Shown here in pieces: positions 1 through 5,150 of a DNA stretch of 6,911 nucleotides (within the stretch, counting starts at the first letter, position 1; each line of letters opens with the position of its first letter). The translations under genes were made by a program, and so were the position numbers. The notes beneath the pieces are model-generated. The model saw only the letters and a list, made by a program, of their open reading frames with translations. It did no database searches and had not been told where the DNA came from. Origin of the DNA: an uncultured Campylobacter sp. (GTDB taxonomy: Bacteria; Campylobacterota; Campylobacteria; Campylobacterales; Campylobacteraceae); the NCBI RefSeq assembly GCF_938045775.1, contig NZ_CALIBH010000095.1, positions 1-6,911 of the forward strand, in the 5' to 3' direction.

Positions 1-206
1 GGCTTGAGATGGCGCAAAACGCGCAGATGGCGTCGTGGAGCTTCGAGGAGGTCGACGGCAAGCTGCGCGAGATCATGCGCCACATATTTCGTACCAGCTA
101 CGAGACTTCGAAGGAATTCGGCGCGGAGGGCAACCTCGTGTTGGGTTCGAATATCGCGGGCTTTCGTCGCGTAGCCGACGCGATGCTGGATCAAGGGCTA
201 GTTTAA
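1..206 (+). CDS. gdhA: NADP-specific glutamate dehydrogenase, C-terminal end (partial)
   Basis: This is the 3' end of a gene that starts before the window; the frame is open from base 3 and ends at TAA 204-206. The enzyme makes glutamate from 2-oxoglutarate and ammonia with NADPH in the cytoplasm and is a main ammonia-assimilation step. The visible residues cover the conserved C-terminal helices of the hexameric bacterial GdhA family: an EMAQN start, WSFEEVDGKL, the EGNLVLGSNIAGF segment and the closing VADAMLDQGLV. All of these align by eye with the end of E. coli-type GdhA. An ATG at 9-11 begins the visible part but is an internal Met of the EMAQN motif, not the start. The base composition is GC-rich, as in the right flank. 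A strong hairpin follows the stop. Confidence 0.93.
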   Translation, partial: LEMAQNAQMASWSFEEVDGKLREIMRHIFRTSYETSKEFGAEGNLVLGSNIAGFRRVADAMLDQGLV

Positions 207-225
207 ACCTGCTTATCGTGCCGAA

Positions 226-281
226 AGCCGCAGCTCGCTTTCAAATTTAAACTCTTTAAATTTACGGCGAGCTTTTTGGCT
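226..281 (+). terminator. Large hairpin behind gdhA, probable terminator
   Basis: Twenty bases after the gdhA stop the sequence folds into a long nested hairpin. AGCC 226-229 pairs with GGCT 278-281, AGCTCGC 232-238 pairs exactly with GCGAGCT 267-273, and AAATTTAAA 243-251 pairs exactly with TTTAAATTT 255-263 around a CTC loop. A run of five T (273-277) follows the GC-rich arm, as in a Rho-independent terminator for the + strand. The AT-only upper arm is unusual for a terminator. Pairing is seen directly; termination is inferred. Confidence 0.6.
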
Positions 282-497
282 GCTTTGATAAAATTTCAAT
301 CGTTTGCGCCGAGGATATAACCGCTCATCGATATGCTCTGCGCGGCTTGCGTTGATATCGTGCGCGCTGCGTAAATTTTAAATGACGCTCATGCGCAATG
401 CGGTTTTAAAATTTTAGCTCGTCATAGTGCCGATTTTAAATTTAGTCACAAGCGCACAAAGTCTGCTACCGCCAAATTTTATCTTTAAATTCCGCCC

Positions 498-568
498 GTT
501 AAATTTAGCTTTAAAATTTGACGTTTAAAATTTAACTCGAAGCCGCTTTCAAATTTAGCTTAAAATTT
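498..568. repeat. Cluster of direct and inverted AAATTT repeats
   Basis: TTTAAAATTT is repeated at 510-519 and 524-533 with a GACG spacer, so the two copies start 14 bases apart. GTTAAATTT 498-506 and AAATTTAAC 528-536 form a 9-base exact inverted repeat around them. The AAATTTAGCT unit at 501 returns 50 bases later at 551. Function is unknown; intrinsic DNA curvature or a protein-binding array upstream of the DUF4197 gene are possibilities. Confidence 0.45.
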
Positions 569-571
569 TAT

Positions 572-619
572 CTCAGCTCGCCCGCGCAGCGCGAAAATTT
601 AAACCGAGCACGGGCTGAG
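572..619. repeat. Inverted repeat just upstream of the DUF4197 promoter
   Basis: CTCAGCTCG 572-580 pairs with CGGGCTGAG 611-619 (nine pairs, one of them G-T). Inside it, CGCG 583-586 and CGCG 590-593 form a small stem with a CAG loop. It ends 18 bases before the proposed -10 element. It has no T-run, so it is not an obvious terminator. Confidence 0.4.
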
Positions 620-633
620 CGTTTACCGCATTT

Positions 634-642
634 TGGCATAAT
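634..642 (+). promoter_or_regulatory. Extended -10 promoter for the DUF4197 gene
   Basis: TGG followed by CATAAT (-10 at 637-642) is a TGn-extended -10 with one mismatch to TATAAT. No -35 is evident, which is usual in Campylobacter. Transcription from about 649 would give a leader of roughly 22 bases carrying the AAAGG at 659-663. The ATG at 641 lies inside this element, which argues against it as the translation start. Confidence 0.5.
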
Positions 643-670
643 GGCGCAAATTTTATCCAAAGGTTGCAAT

Positions 671-1402
671 ATGAAAAAATTTATGGTTTTGCTCGCCGCT
701 GCGGGGCTGTCGCTTGCGCATGCGGACGTGGCGGATATTCTAAAGCAGGGCGCGGACGCGCTCGGTGCTACTAGAAGCGGAAGCTACAAGGATCTGCTCG
801 CTTCCGCTACGAACCGCGCCGTAAGCGAGCTCGCCGAGGGCTACATCCACAGCAAGACCGCTAAAATCGAGCTTCCTGCTTCACTGAAGGCGGCTGCGAA
901 GCTTGCGAGAAAGGTGGGCGGCGATAAATGGGAGCGTGAGCTCGTCGTGAGTATGAACGATGCCGCTACCAAGGCGGTGAGCGGCGCGAGCAAGATATTT
1001 TTGCAAGATCTGAAATCGATGAGCGATGCCGACGTTAAAAAGCTCATCAGCGGCGGCGATACGGCGCTTAGCGAGTATTTGCAGAGCAAATCTGGTGCAA
1101 AGCTGCGGGCGGTTTTTAGGCCGATCGTAAGCGATATGATGAGCAAAAACAGCTTCGCGACAGCGTATAATGGGCTAAATTCCTTCGCGCAAAACAAGAT
1201 CGCAGGCAATGAAGCGGTGCAAAATATCGCGCGCGGGCTGGGCGCGAGCGAGTATCTGCCTAAGCAGGGCGAGGATTTGAACGATTACATCACGCAAAAG
1301 ACGCTGGACGGGCTATTTGCGGTGATGAGGGAAAAAGAAAGCGCGCTTCGCGGCAGCGCCATCGGCAAAGGTGCTGGGATTTTAGGTAAGGTGCTTCAAT
1401 AA
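671..1402 (+). CDS. DUF4197 family protein, secreted
   Basis: A 243-residue protein of the DUF4197 family, whose biochemical role is not known to me. Residues 1-18 form a typical Sec signal peptide: MKK, a hydrophobic stretch, then an AHA cleavage site before Asp19, so the mature protein should be periplasmic. Family hallmarks are the KIELPASL segment near residues 65-72, GGDTA at 128-132 followed by an amphipathic YLQSKSGAKL stretch, FRPIVSD around 149-155, and the closing DLNDYITQKTLDGLF at 202-216. The length fits the family. The ATG at 671 is preferred over an in-frame ATG at 641: AAAGG at 659-663 is well spaced, the signal peptide begins correctly, and the upstream ATG overlaps the -10 element. 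It stands alone with its own promoter. Its Ala-, Lys- and Ser-rich mature part is predicted mostly helical. Confidence 0.88.
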   Translation: MKKFMVLLAAAGLSLAHADVADILKQGADALGATRSGSYKDLLASATNRAVSELAEGYIHSKTAKIELPASLKAAAKLARKVGGDKWERELVVSMNDAATKAVSGASKIFLQDLKSMSDADVKKLISGGDTALSEYLQSKSGAKLRAVFRPIVSDMMSKNSFATAYNGLNSFAQNKIAGNEAVQNIARGLGASEYLPKQGEDLNDYITQKTLDGLFAVMREKESALRGSAIGKGAGILGKVLQ

Positions 1403-1407
1403 AGCTC

Positions 1408-1437
1408 GCGGCGAGGTTTTGGCGTAAATTTCGCCGC
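1408..1437 (+). terminator. Weak hairpin behind the DUF4197 gene
   Basis: GCGGCG 1408-1413 pairs with CGCCGC 1432-1437 a few bases after the TAA at 1400-1402; an alternative inner stem GGCG 1421-1424 with CGCC 1432-1435 is also possible. There is no T-run on the 3' side, so termination here is only a weak inference. Confidence 0.3.
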
Positions 1438-1531
1438 ATAGCTGTTTATAATTGCTTTGTGCCGTAAGCTTGGGCAGCCTAAAGCTGTTCGCAAAACGCT
1501 CGCTCGTGCAAGACAGCTGCTTGCGCCAAAG

Positions 1532-1574
1532 CGGGCGCGCGACGGAATTTAGAGGTTTGTTTGTCGCGTGCTCG
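1532..1574. repeat. 12-pair inverted repeat (hairpin)
   Basis: CGGGCGCGCGAC at 1532-1543 pairs with GTCGCGTGCTCG at 1563-1574, all twelve positions paired if two G-T wobbles are allowed, around a 19-base AT-richer loop. It lies about 85 bases downstream of a TATAAT at 1447-1452. No T-run follows on either strand. Confidence 0.45.
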
Positions 1575-1682
1575 GGGCATGTTGGCTTTATACGATAATC
1601 TTATGCGGAGTTTAGTCTGCGAAATTTAAAATTTTACAGAGATAAAGTGAGATTGCGAACCATGAATTTTAGAATTTCCACG

Positions 1683-1709
1683 ATGCGCGCGGTGTTTAGG
1701 TGCGCGCAT
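1683..1709. repeat. 8-base perfect GC inverted repeat
   Basis: ATGCGCGC 1683-1690 is exactly inverted as GCGCGCAT 1702-1709 with an 11-base loop. No T-run follows, so it is not an obvious terminator. Confidence 0.45.
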
Positions 1710-1859
1710 AAATTAGCGCCTACGTCTGAAATTTTACAAAGCGGCGGAGTATCGGGATAGCAGAGCGGTAACAGATAAGCGCGTAAAAGTAAAGCAAGAA
1801 AGCCGTCTTGTAAATTTCACTTCTTTCATATCTCTCTTTATTGTTCCGCAAAAACCGGT

Positions 1860-2132
1860 TTACTCATTAGTTCTATTATTTTCTGATTCCATTCTTCTTA
1901 ATTCTTTAAGCGCTCTATTATAGACATTGGCTTGCTTGCAAACTCTACCTTCAGCAGCAATATATCTTACTAAATTTATATCATTTGTATCGATTGCTAT
2001 CAATAATCTACCCATAAGCCTTTCCTCTACAAAAAACGTATAATCGCACTTTGCACACAAAGTACTTTCATAAATTATAAATAATAACAAAACTACTACG
2101 GCACAAATTATAAATTTTAATGCTTTAACCAT
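1860..2132 (-). CDS. Small membrane-anchored protein, unknown function
   Basis: I do not recognise this 90-residue protein. Residues 5-21 are a strong hydrophobic segment after a Lys-containing N-terminus, predicting an inner-membrane anchor or uncleaved signal with the rest in the periplasm. It is followed by Cys26 and Cys29 (CAKC); there is no proper lipobox. The stretch IDTNDINLVRYIAAEGRV (47-64) resembles the paired helices of a single ankyrin-type repeat, but one copy alone is not enough to assign the fold. The tail is charged (RRMESENNRTNE). The start is well supported: AAGGAG (2139-2144, read on -) sits six bases upstream. It is the last gene of the cluster and has its own likely promoter overlapping the end of the preceding gene. 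AT-rich composition matches its cluster neighbours rather than the flanks. Confidence 0.7.
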   Translation of the reverse strand: MVKALKFIICAVVVLLLFIIYESTLCAKCDYTFFVEERLMGRLLIAIDTNDINLVRYIAAEGRVCKQANVYNRALKELRRMESENNRTNE

Positions 2133-2189
2133 AATTTTCTCCTTGTGTGTATTCTTCCCGTATATATTGATAATGTCGATTGGCGAGGC

Positions 2190-2198
2190 ATTATATCA
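2190..2198 (-). promoter_or_regulatory. Perfect extended -10 overlapping a stop codon
   Basis: On the - strand TGA is followed directly by TATAAT, giving TGnTATAAT, a full extended -10. The TGA (2198-2196) is also the stop codon of the 261-residue gene upstream. Transcription would begin near 2183 and give a leader of about 50 bases to the ATG at 2132. It implies separate expression of the last, membrane-anchored gene. Confidence 0.6.
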
Positions 2199-2981
2199 CT
2201 TCTTATTTTTAAATTTAAATCTCTTTTGCTTAATTTTTATAAAATTTTCCAGTTGCTTATCGGTAAAATTTAAAACCTCTTTTCGGTTTTGTAAATTTAC
2301 ATAAGTGTGCCTTATATCGCAGCATCTATAAAAAATATATTTCCAATTTTTAATTAGCCAGTCTGCCTCTATCATATTTTTATCTGTTTTAAACAAAGAC
2401 GGCAGAACCCATAAGCCTGCCTTGTAGCCGCTAATTACGACCAATTTTATAAAATTTACTCCATCATCGTCTTTTGCTTTTACTACGACAAAATTTACAT
2501 TTTTCTCATATGGATAGCTGGATTTTCTACATTCGATAATATCTCCGAGCTTGATCTTTCCGCGAAATTTTAAGAGAGGAATGCTAAATTTTTTCATTAG
2601 ATTCCTCTTTATGCGTCTATTGCGTCCGAATTTATCCCTAGGTTTTATCAGCCTGAAACCAGGAATTGTTTCGTCGCAATCCCCTAGTTCATCGCTACTA
2701 AGGTAATTATCGGAGCATATAAATACCTCCCGGGGGCTCGCATTGATGCCGAAATTTGCTAAATTACGAATCAATTGCTCCTTATCCACGACAAACCCCG
2801 CTTTGCTTGATAACATCTCGCTAGGAAGCTCAAAGTATCTGGTATCTTTTAAATTTAAAAGACAAGGATTTTCTGTCCAGAAACATCGCTCATCGCAGAC
2901 CATAAGCTCATCGTCGTTAAATTTTATAATATCGCCTCTTTGTAAATCATTGTCGAAGGTTGATATTGGTAAGATGGTCAT
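2196..2981 (-). CDS. Unknown protein with an internal duplication
   Basis: A 261-residue soluble-looking protein I cannot assign. It appears to contain two copies of one domain. Copy A (about 13-76) and copy B (about 143-216) share, in order, an LQRGDIIK/IKLGDIIE opening, a hydrophobic strand (LMV/FVVV), an aromatic-x-LPS motif (FELPS 50-54, WVLPS 191-195), and an acidic-then-LI(R/K)N ending (LIRN 70-73, LIKN 209-212). The LPS-to-LI spacing is similar in both (18 and 16). A basic linker (roughly 112-145) and a Lys-rich tail flank them. No signal peptide or membrane segment is seen. The start has AAGGA at 2988-2992 (read on -), six bases upstream. It lies 70 bases after the 210-residue gene. 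The neighbourhood suggests an immunity-type protein, but this is context only. Confidence 0.72.
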   Translation of the reverse strand: MTILPISTFDNDLQRGDIIKFNDDELMVCDERCFWTENPCLLNLKDTRYFELPSEMLSSKAGFVVDKEQLIRNLANFGINASPREVFICSDNYLSSDELGDCDETIPGFRLIKPRDKFGRNRRIKRNLMKKFSIPLLKFRGKIKLGDIIECRKSSYPYEKNVNFVVVKAKDDDGVNFIKLVVISGYKAGLWVLPSLFKTDKNMIEADWLIKNWKYIFYRCCDIRHTYVNLQNRKEVLNFTDKQLENFIKIKQKRFKFKNKK

Positions 2982-3051
2982 TTAAAGTCCTTTTTTGCTT
3001 GCTAGATTAAACATGTTCATAATAAATTTTTCGTTATTTGTAATCGCTAAA

Positions 3052-3684
3052 TTACACCTCTATACTCACATCCTTATACTTTTCATAAAGCCTCGGCTTT
3101 AAAATTTTATCACGATACTCTTTGCCCGCATTAGTCATACATATCCAATGGCTAAATCTGCTCCAGGTATCGGGATTCTTCCAAGTTATTTCTGCTTTGG
3201 GGGTTATGTTCTCCTCCTCTAAAAATTTATACCCAAAAAAGAAATTATCTCTAAAATAGATCCACTTCTCATAAAGCGACATACCTAGATCGATCTTGGA
3301 TAAATTCGTATCGAAGTCAGCCCATTTCTTTCTTAAATTTTCGCCCTCTATGCCGAAGTCTATCATACCCCCTAAAAATAGCTGTCCCATTACTCCGAAG
3401 TATTCTCCCGCGTATGTCGGATAGGCTGAAATTTCCGGCTTATCTTCGCCCGCCAACATATAGTCGCCCAGAATAATCCCATCTAGCTCAAACCATTCGC
3501 ACAGACCAAAAATCATATATTCAAAGTAATCTAAAATATCTTTTTTCCTGGCACCCGGAATTTTAGCTAATATGCGAATAAACGGATCATCCCAGCAATC
3601 AAATCCTAAAGCCTTATAAAGTTCTTCATCATCGTTAAAACTCCAATCATCTGGTTTATTCGGTTCTAAAATTTTAAATTTCAT
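3052..3684 (-). CDS. Unknown Trp- and acid-rich protein, possible immunity protein
   Basis: A 210-residue protein without signal peptide or clear membrane helix; I do not recognise the family. It is rich in aromatic residues (eight Trp, at 14, 31, 64, 121, 141, 168, 174 and 180) and in Asp/Glu near the N-terminus (NDDEEL, FDCWDDPF). The middle has LDYFEYMIFGLCEWFELDG (51-69) and a Gly-rich hydrophobic patch GVMGQLFLGGMIDFGIEG (97-114), which may be a buried helix pair. The C-terminal 50 residues are more basic. Small, acidic, Trp-rich single-domain proteins are common among immunity proteins, and an Imm53 gene lies two genes upstream, so that role is plausible but unproven. The start is firm: AAAGGAG at 3690-3696 (read on -), five bases before ATG. 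Confidence 0.72.
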   Translation of the reverse strand: MKFKILEPNKPDDWSFNDDEELYKALGFDCWDDPFIRILAKIPGARKKDILDYFEYMIFGLCEWFELDGIILGDYMLAGEDKPEISAYPTYAGEYFGVMGQLFLGGMIDFGIEGENLRKKWADFDTNLSKIDLGMSLYEKWIYFRDNFFFGYKFLEEENITPKAEITWKNPDTWSRFSHWICMTNAGKEYRDKILKPRLYEKYKDVSIEV

Positions 3685-3705
3685 AGTATCTCCTTTCTAA
3701 ATTTA

Positions 3706-3736
3706 ATCAATTGTCGATAAAATTTATCTTATTGAT
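3706..3736. repeat. Nested AT-rich inverted repeat in an intergenic gap
   Basis: ATCAAT 3706-3711 is inverted as ATTGAT 3731-3736, and between them GATAAA 3716-3721 is inverted as TTTATC 3723-3728 around a single A. It lies in the 64-base gap between the 66-residue and 210-residue genes. It could be an operator-like or RNA hairpin site; no T-run suggests termination. Confidence 0.35.
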
Positions 3737-3748
3737 CCATTAACGGTC

Positions 3749-3949
3749 TCATATAAACTCGCTAATATAAAAATTATTTGATTCCGAGAGTTTAGGCATA
3801 CTTTTTAGTATTTCATCTAAATCGACGCTCTTTATTTCGGCGCAATTTTTTATATCGCCGCAGATGCCGATAAAAACAAGATCGTCTCTATTTTTGCCTA
3901 TAAATTTACCCTTTGCGTAATAGCCGCCTTCGAATCTTTCATAGGACAT
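3749..3949 (-). CDS. Short protein, probable truncated copy of its upstream neighbour
   Basis: A 66-residue frame of unknown function. Residues 3-22 (YERFEGGY to NRD) line up without gaps with residues 33-52 of the 105-residue protein encoded just upstream (YKSFKGSY to DRD): the Y, F, G, Y and RD positions coincide. Further shared positions follow with small gaps: V, G, a GD-N stretch, DL and KS, then an aromatic-S-aromatic-I ending (NFYISEFI against KFCTFSSWI). It therefore looks like a tandem paralogue that lost about 30 N-terminal residues. Unlike every other gene in the cluster it has no AAGGAG before its ATG: the 17-base gap is all AT-rich. It may be translated weakly, by coupling to the upstream gene, or be a decaying remnant. 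Confidence 0.5.
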   Translation of the reverse strand: MSYERFEGGYYAKGKFIGKNRDDLVFIGICGDIKNCAEIKSVDLDEILKSMPKLSESNNFYISEFI

Positions 3950-3966
3950 ATAATATAATATTTGCT

Positions 3967-4284
3967 TTAAAATTTCACTTTGATCCAGCTTGAAAAGGTG
4001 CAGAATTTCGCGCCCTCTATATCTTGCGATATGTTAGTGGCGCCTAAGGAGCTTTTTTCATATTTTTTAAGATCTATTTTTCCGATATTGTTTTCATCTC
4101 CTTCGCCGATTGCTCCAAGCACGCGAAAATCCCTATCTATCTCGCCGTAAATATCAAAAAACAGATAGCTGCCCTTAAAGCTTTTATAGGCGAATTCCTT
4201 TACGGCATCCTTAACAATTTCGATATTTGCAAGCGTAACTTCGGTCTTTTTGCAAGATTCGTTTTTTATCTCGACTTCGATCAT
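3967..4284 (-). CDS. Unknown small protein, possible immunity protein
   Basis: A 105-residue single-domain protein, no signal peptide or membrane segment; I do not recognise the family. It starts with a beta-like, charged stretch (MIEVEIKNESCKKTEVTL), then a helix-like segment (IEIVKDAVKEFAYKSF), then alternating hydrophobic residues suggesting a small beta sheet, ending WIKVKF. The composition is mixed-charge with many Ile and Lys. A shorter relative appears to follow it directly downstream. The start is well supported by AAAGGAG at 4290-4296 (read on -), five bases upstream. It lies 29 bases after the Imm53 gene, so the two are probably co-transcribed. An immunity role is an inference from that neighbour only. 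Confidence 0.7.
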   Translation of the reverse strand: MIEVEIKNESCKKTEVTLANIEIVKDAVKEFAYKSFKGSYLFFDIYGEIDRDFRVLGAIGEGDENNIGKIDLKKYEKSSLGATNISQDIEGAKFCTFSSWIKVKF

Positions 4285-4313
4285 CTAGGCTCCTTTATTT
4301 GCCTTGCTAAATT

Positions 4314-4589
4314 TTAATCCATTAGCCATTTTACCACGTATTCCAGTAATTCCTCTAAATTCTCGGCTCCACAACTTCCTTTGAGTTTGTTTTCCGTGGC
4401 ATTGACGAAAAACCAATCCTCGTCATCTCTATCGACATTTATTTTTATCGGCTTTTTCCCGCTCTCGCCATCGATTTCGATCCACCAGCCCGGGTTATCG
4501 ACCGTCTCCAGCGTAAGTCCGTATTGATGCTCCCATTCTCCGTCGCATTTGGAAGCATACCAGTTTTGTATGAGTTTTAGATTATTCAT
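4314..4589 (-). CDS. Imm53 family immunity protein
   Basis: A 91-residue cytoplasmic protein matching what I know of the Imm53 family, one of the immunity protein families found in polymorphic toxin systems; such proteins bind and neutralise a cognate toxin delivered by a sister cell. Visible hallmarks are LIQNWYASKCDGEWEHQYG (6-24), ETVDNPGW (28-35), a strand with DWFFV (58-62), and a C-terminal helix LEELLEYVVKW (78-88). The length is right for an intact family member. The protein is strongly acidic. It has the best ribosome binding site of the cluster, AAAGGAGG on the - strand (4594-4601), and is followed closely by the 105-residue gene. No toxin gene with a matching domain lies in the window, so it is an orphan here. 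The toxin it would counter cannot be named from the sequence. Confidence 0.85.
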   Translation of the reverse strand: MNNLKLIQNWYASKCDGEWEHQYGLTLETVDNPGWWIEIDGESGKKPIKINVDRDDEDWFFVNATENKLKGSCGAENLEELLEYVVKWLMD

Positions 4590-4646
4590 TGCTCCTCCTT
4601 TAATTTTATAAATTTTAAAATTCTCGATTTGTTAGGCTTTGATATT

Positions 4647-4670
4647 GCAATTGAAGCAGGGCTTCTTTGC
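4647..4670 (-). repeat. Small hairpin between the membrane-protein gene and Imm53
   Basis: GAAGC 4653-4657 pairs with GCTTC 4661-4665 around AGG, and GCAA 4647-4650 pairs with TTGC 4667-4670 outside a small internal loop. It begins about 10 bases after the stop of the 117-residue gene. On the - strand no U-run follows, so it is more likely a processing or attenuation structure than a full terminator. Confidence 0.35.
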
Positions 4671-4679
4671 TATTTAAAT

Positions 4680-5033
4680 TTAATCGCGTATTAAAAATTT
4701 CTTTTCCACACCGTCTTTATTTACGGTGATTATCTTTAAGTTCGGGATATTTAAAAATTTTATAGCTTTTTCGTCCAGTTCGGATAACGGCTCCTCAAGA
4801 TTAAATTTAGTTTTATAGTAATATAGCGAAAGATCTCTTTTGTTGTCCTGCTCCATAAGCTGAATTATGCACCTATCGTTTGAATCACCGGTTATATGGC
4901 GGTTTATCATCATAAACGCCTCGCAGCTCTTATGAAATGGGAAGAGACCGAAGTTAAAAAGATTGCCGACGAGCTCAAATACAAGGACAAAAAACAGAAA
5001 TAAAATGAATAGCTTGATCATTCTGCGTTTCAT
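4680..5033 (-). CDS. Membrane-anchored protein, unknown function
   Basis: A 117-residue protein I do not recognise. A basic start (MKRRMIK) precedes a long hydrophobic segment, residues 8-31, very rich in Phe and Leu; by the positive-inside rule the remaining 85 residues should be periplasmic. There is no lipobox and no convincing signal-peptidase site, so an uncleaved anchor is likely. Cys37 and Cys55 in the exported part could form a disulphide. The C-terminal part has an acidic stretch (LEEPLSELDEKA) and ends in short beta-like strands (LKIITVNKDGVEKKFLI). It is the first gene of the AT-rich cluster. The ribosome binding site is weaker, AGGAA about 9 bases before ATG. Periplasmic immunity proteins of contact-dependent toxins often look like this, but the function is not shown here. 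Confidence 0.68.
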   Translation of the reverse strand: MKRRMIKLFILFLFFVLVFELVGNLFNFGLFPFHKSCEAFMMINRHITGDSNDRCIIQLMEQDNKRDLSLYYYKTKFNLEEPLSELDEKAIKFLNIPNLKIITVNKDGVEKKFLIRD

Positions 5034-5150
5034 TGCGGCGTTTCCTAAATTTTGAAATCAAAAATTTGTTTGTGTTTTAAATGCCAGACGGTATTTGCGC
5101 TCAAGTCGCGGGTGTGCCCAAGCACTAGTCGTAGCGGTCGGGCGCAAAAT
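5034..5150. other. Spacer marking the GC boundary, with a 9-pair inverted repeat
   Basis: This gap separates the AT-rich cluster from the GC-rich radical SAM gene. TTTGCGC 5094-5100 is inverted exactly as GCGCAAA 5142-5148 (nine pairs counting two more inside, one of them G-T), with a small GTGC/GCAC stem (5114-5117 with 5122-5125) in the loop. It lies immediately downstream of the radical SAM stop at 5151 on the - strand. It lacks a clean T-run, so termination is uncertain. No convincing promoter for the cluster is visible. Confidence 0.4.

Larger units (their letters stand above)
207..640. other. AAATTT-rich intergenic spacer
   Basis: No reading frame here looks like a gene. Apart from the gdhA hairpin, the stretch alternates GC-rich segments with many A/T palindromic runs built on AAATTT, TTTAAA and TTTAAAATTT. 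CGCTTTCAAATTTA occurs at 236-249 and again at 544-557. TTTAAAATTT occurs at 405-414, 510-519 and 524-533. AAATTTAGCT followed by TAAAATTT occurs at 501-519 and, with one T fewer, at 551-568. GTTAAATTT 498-506 is inverted at 528-536. No tRNA or other known RNA is recognisable. Confidence 0.6.
1403..1859. other. Structured non-coding spacer between convergent genes
   Basis: About 450 bases lie between the DUF4197 gene (+) and the last gene of the - strand cluster. Only very short frames are present (for example a 32-codon frame at 1662-1760 on +, and a 33-codon one on - near 1480-1580), without a good ribosome binding site or recognisable protein. The sequence is instead rich in inverted repeats (1483-1518, 1532-1574, 1683-1709), and a TATAAT lies at 1447-1452 on +. 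This may hold a small RNA or decayed sequence; nothing proves either. Confidence 0.5.

Noticed and set aside
207..640. AAATTT repeats considered as a CRISPR array or replication-origin iterons
   Set aside because: Units are too short and irregularly spaced for CRISPR, and no cas genes, DnaA-box cluster or origin-linked genes are present.
641..670. Upstream in-frame ATG that would lengthen the DUF4197 protein by 10 residues
   Set aside because: It overlaps the extended -10 element and would put 10 residues before the signal peptide; the ATG at 671 has a well-placed AAAGG.
841..1209. 122-codon frame on the - strand inside the DUF4197 gene
   Set aside because: It is antisense to a clear family member, with low-complexity Ser/Leu/Ala composition expected of a shadow frame.
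1662..1760. 32-codon + strand frame in the 1403-1859 spacer
   Set aside because: It has no good ribosome binding site, spans a perfect hairpin, and resembles no known protein.
1785..1810. Hairpin CAAGA/TCTTG followed by a U-rich stretch on the - strand, as terminator of the 90-residue gene
   Set aside because: The stem is only five pairs and lies about 50 bases past the stop; too weak to list as a terminator.
1852..1861. Palindrome AAACCGGTTT at the stop of the 90-residue gene
   Set aside because: A 10-base palindrome with no loop can arise by chance and is followed by only a short T-run.
1860..5033. Insertion sequence, integrase or attachment site bounding the AT-rich cluster
   Set aside because: No transposase, recombinase, tRNA gene or matching terminal repeats were seen at either boundary, so the means of transfer is not visible.
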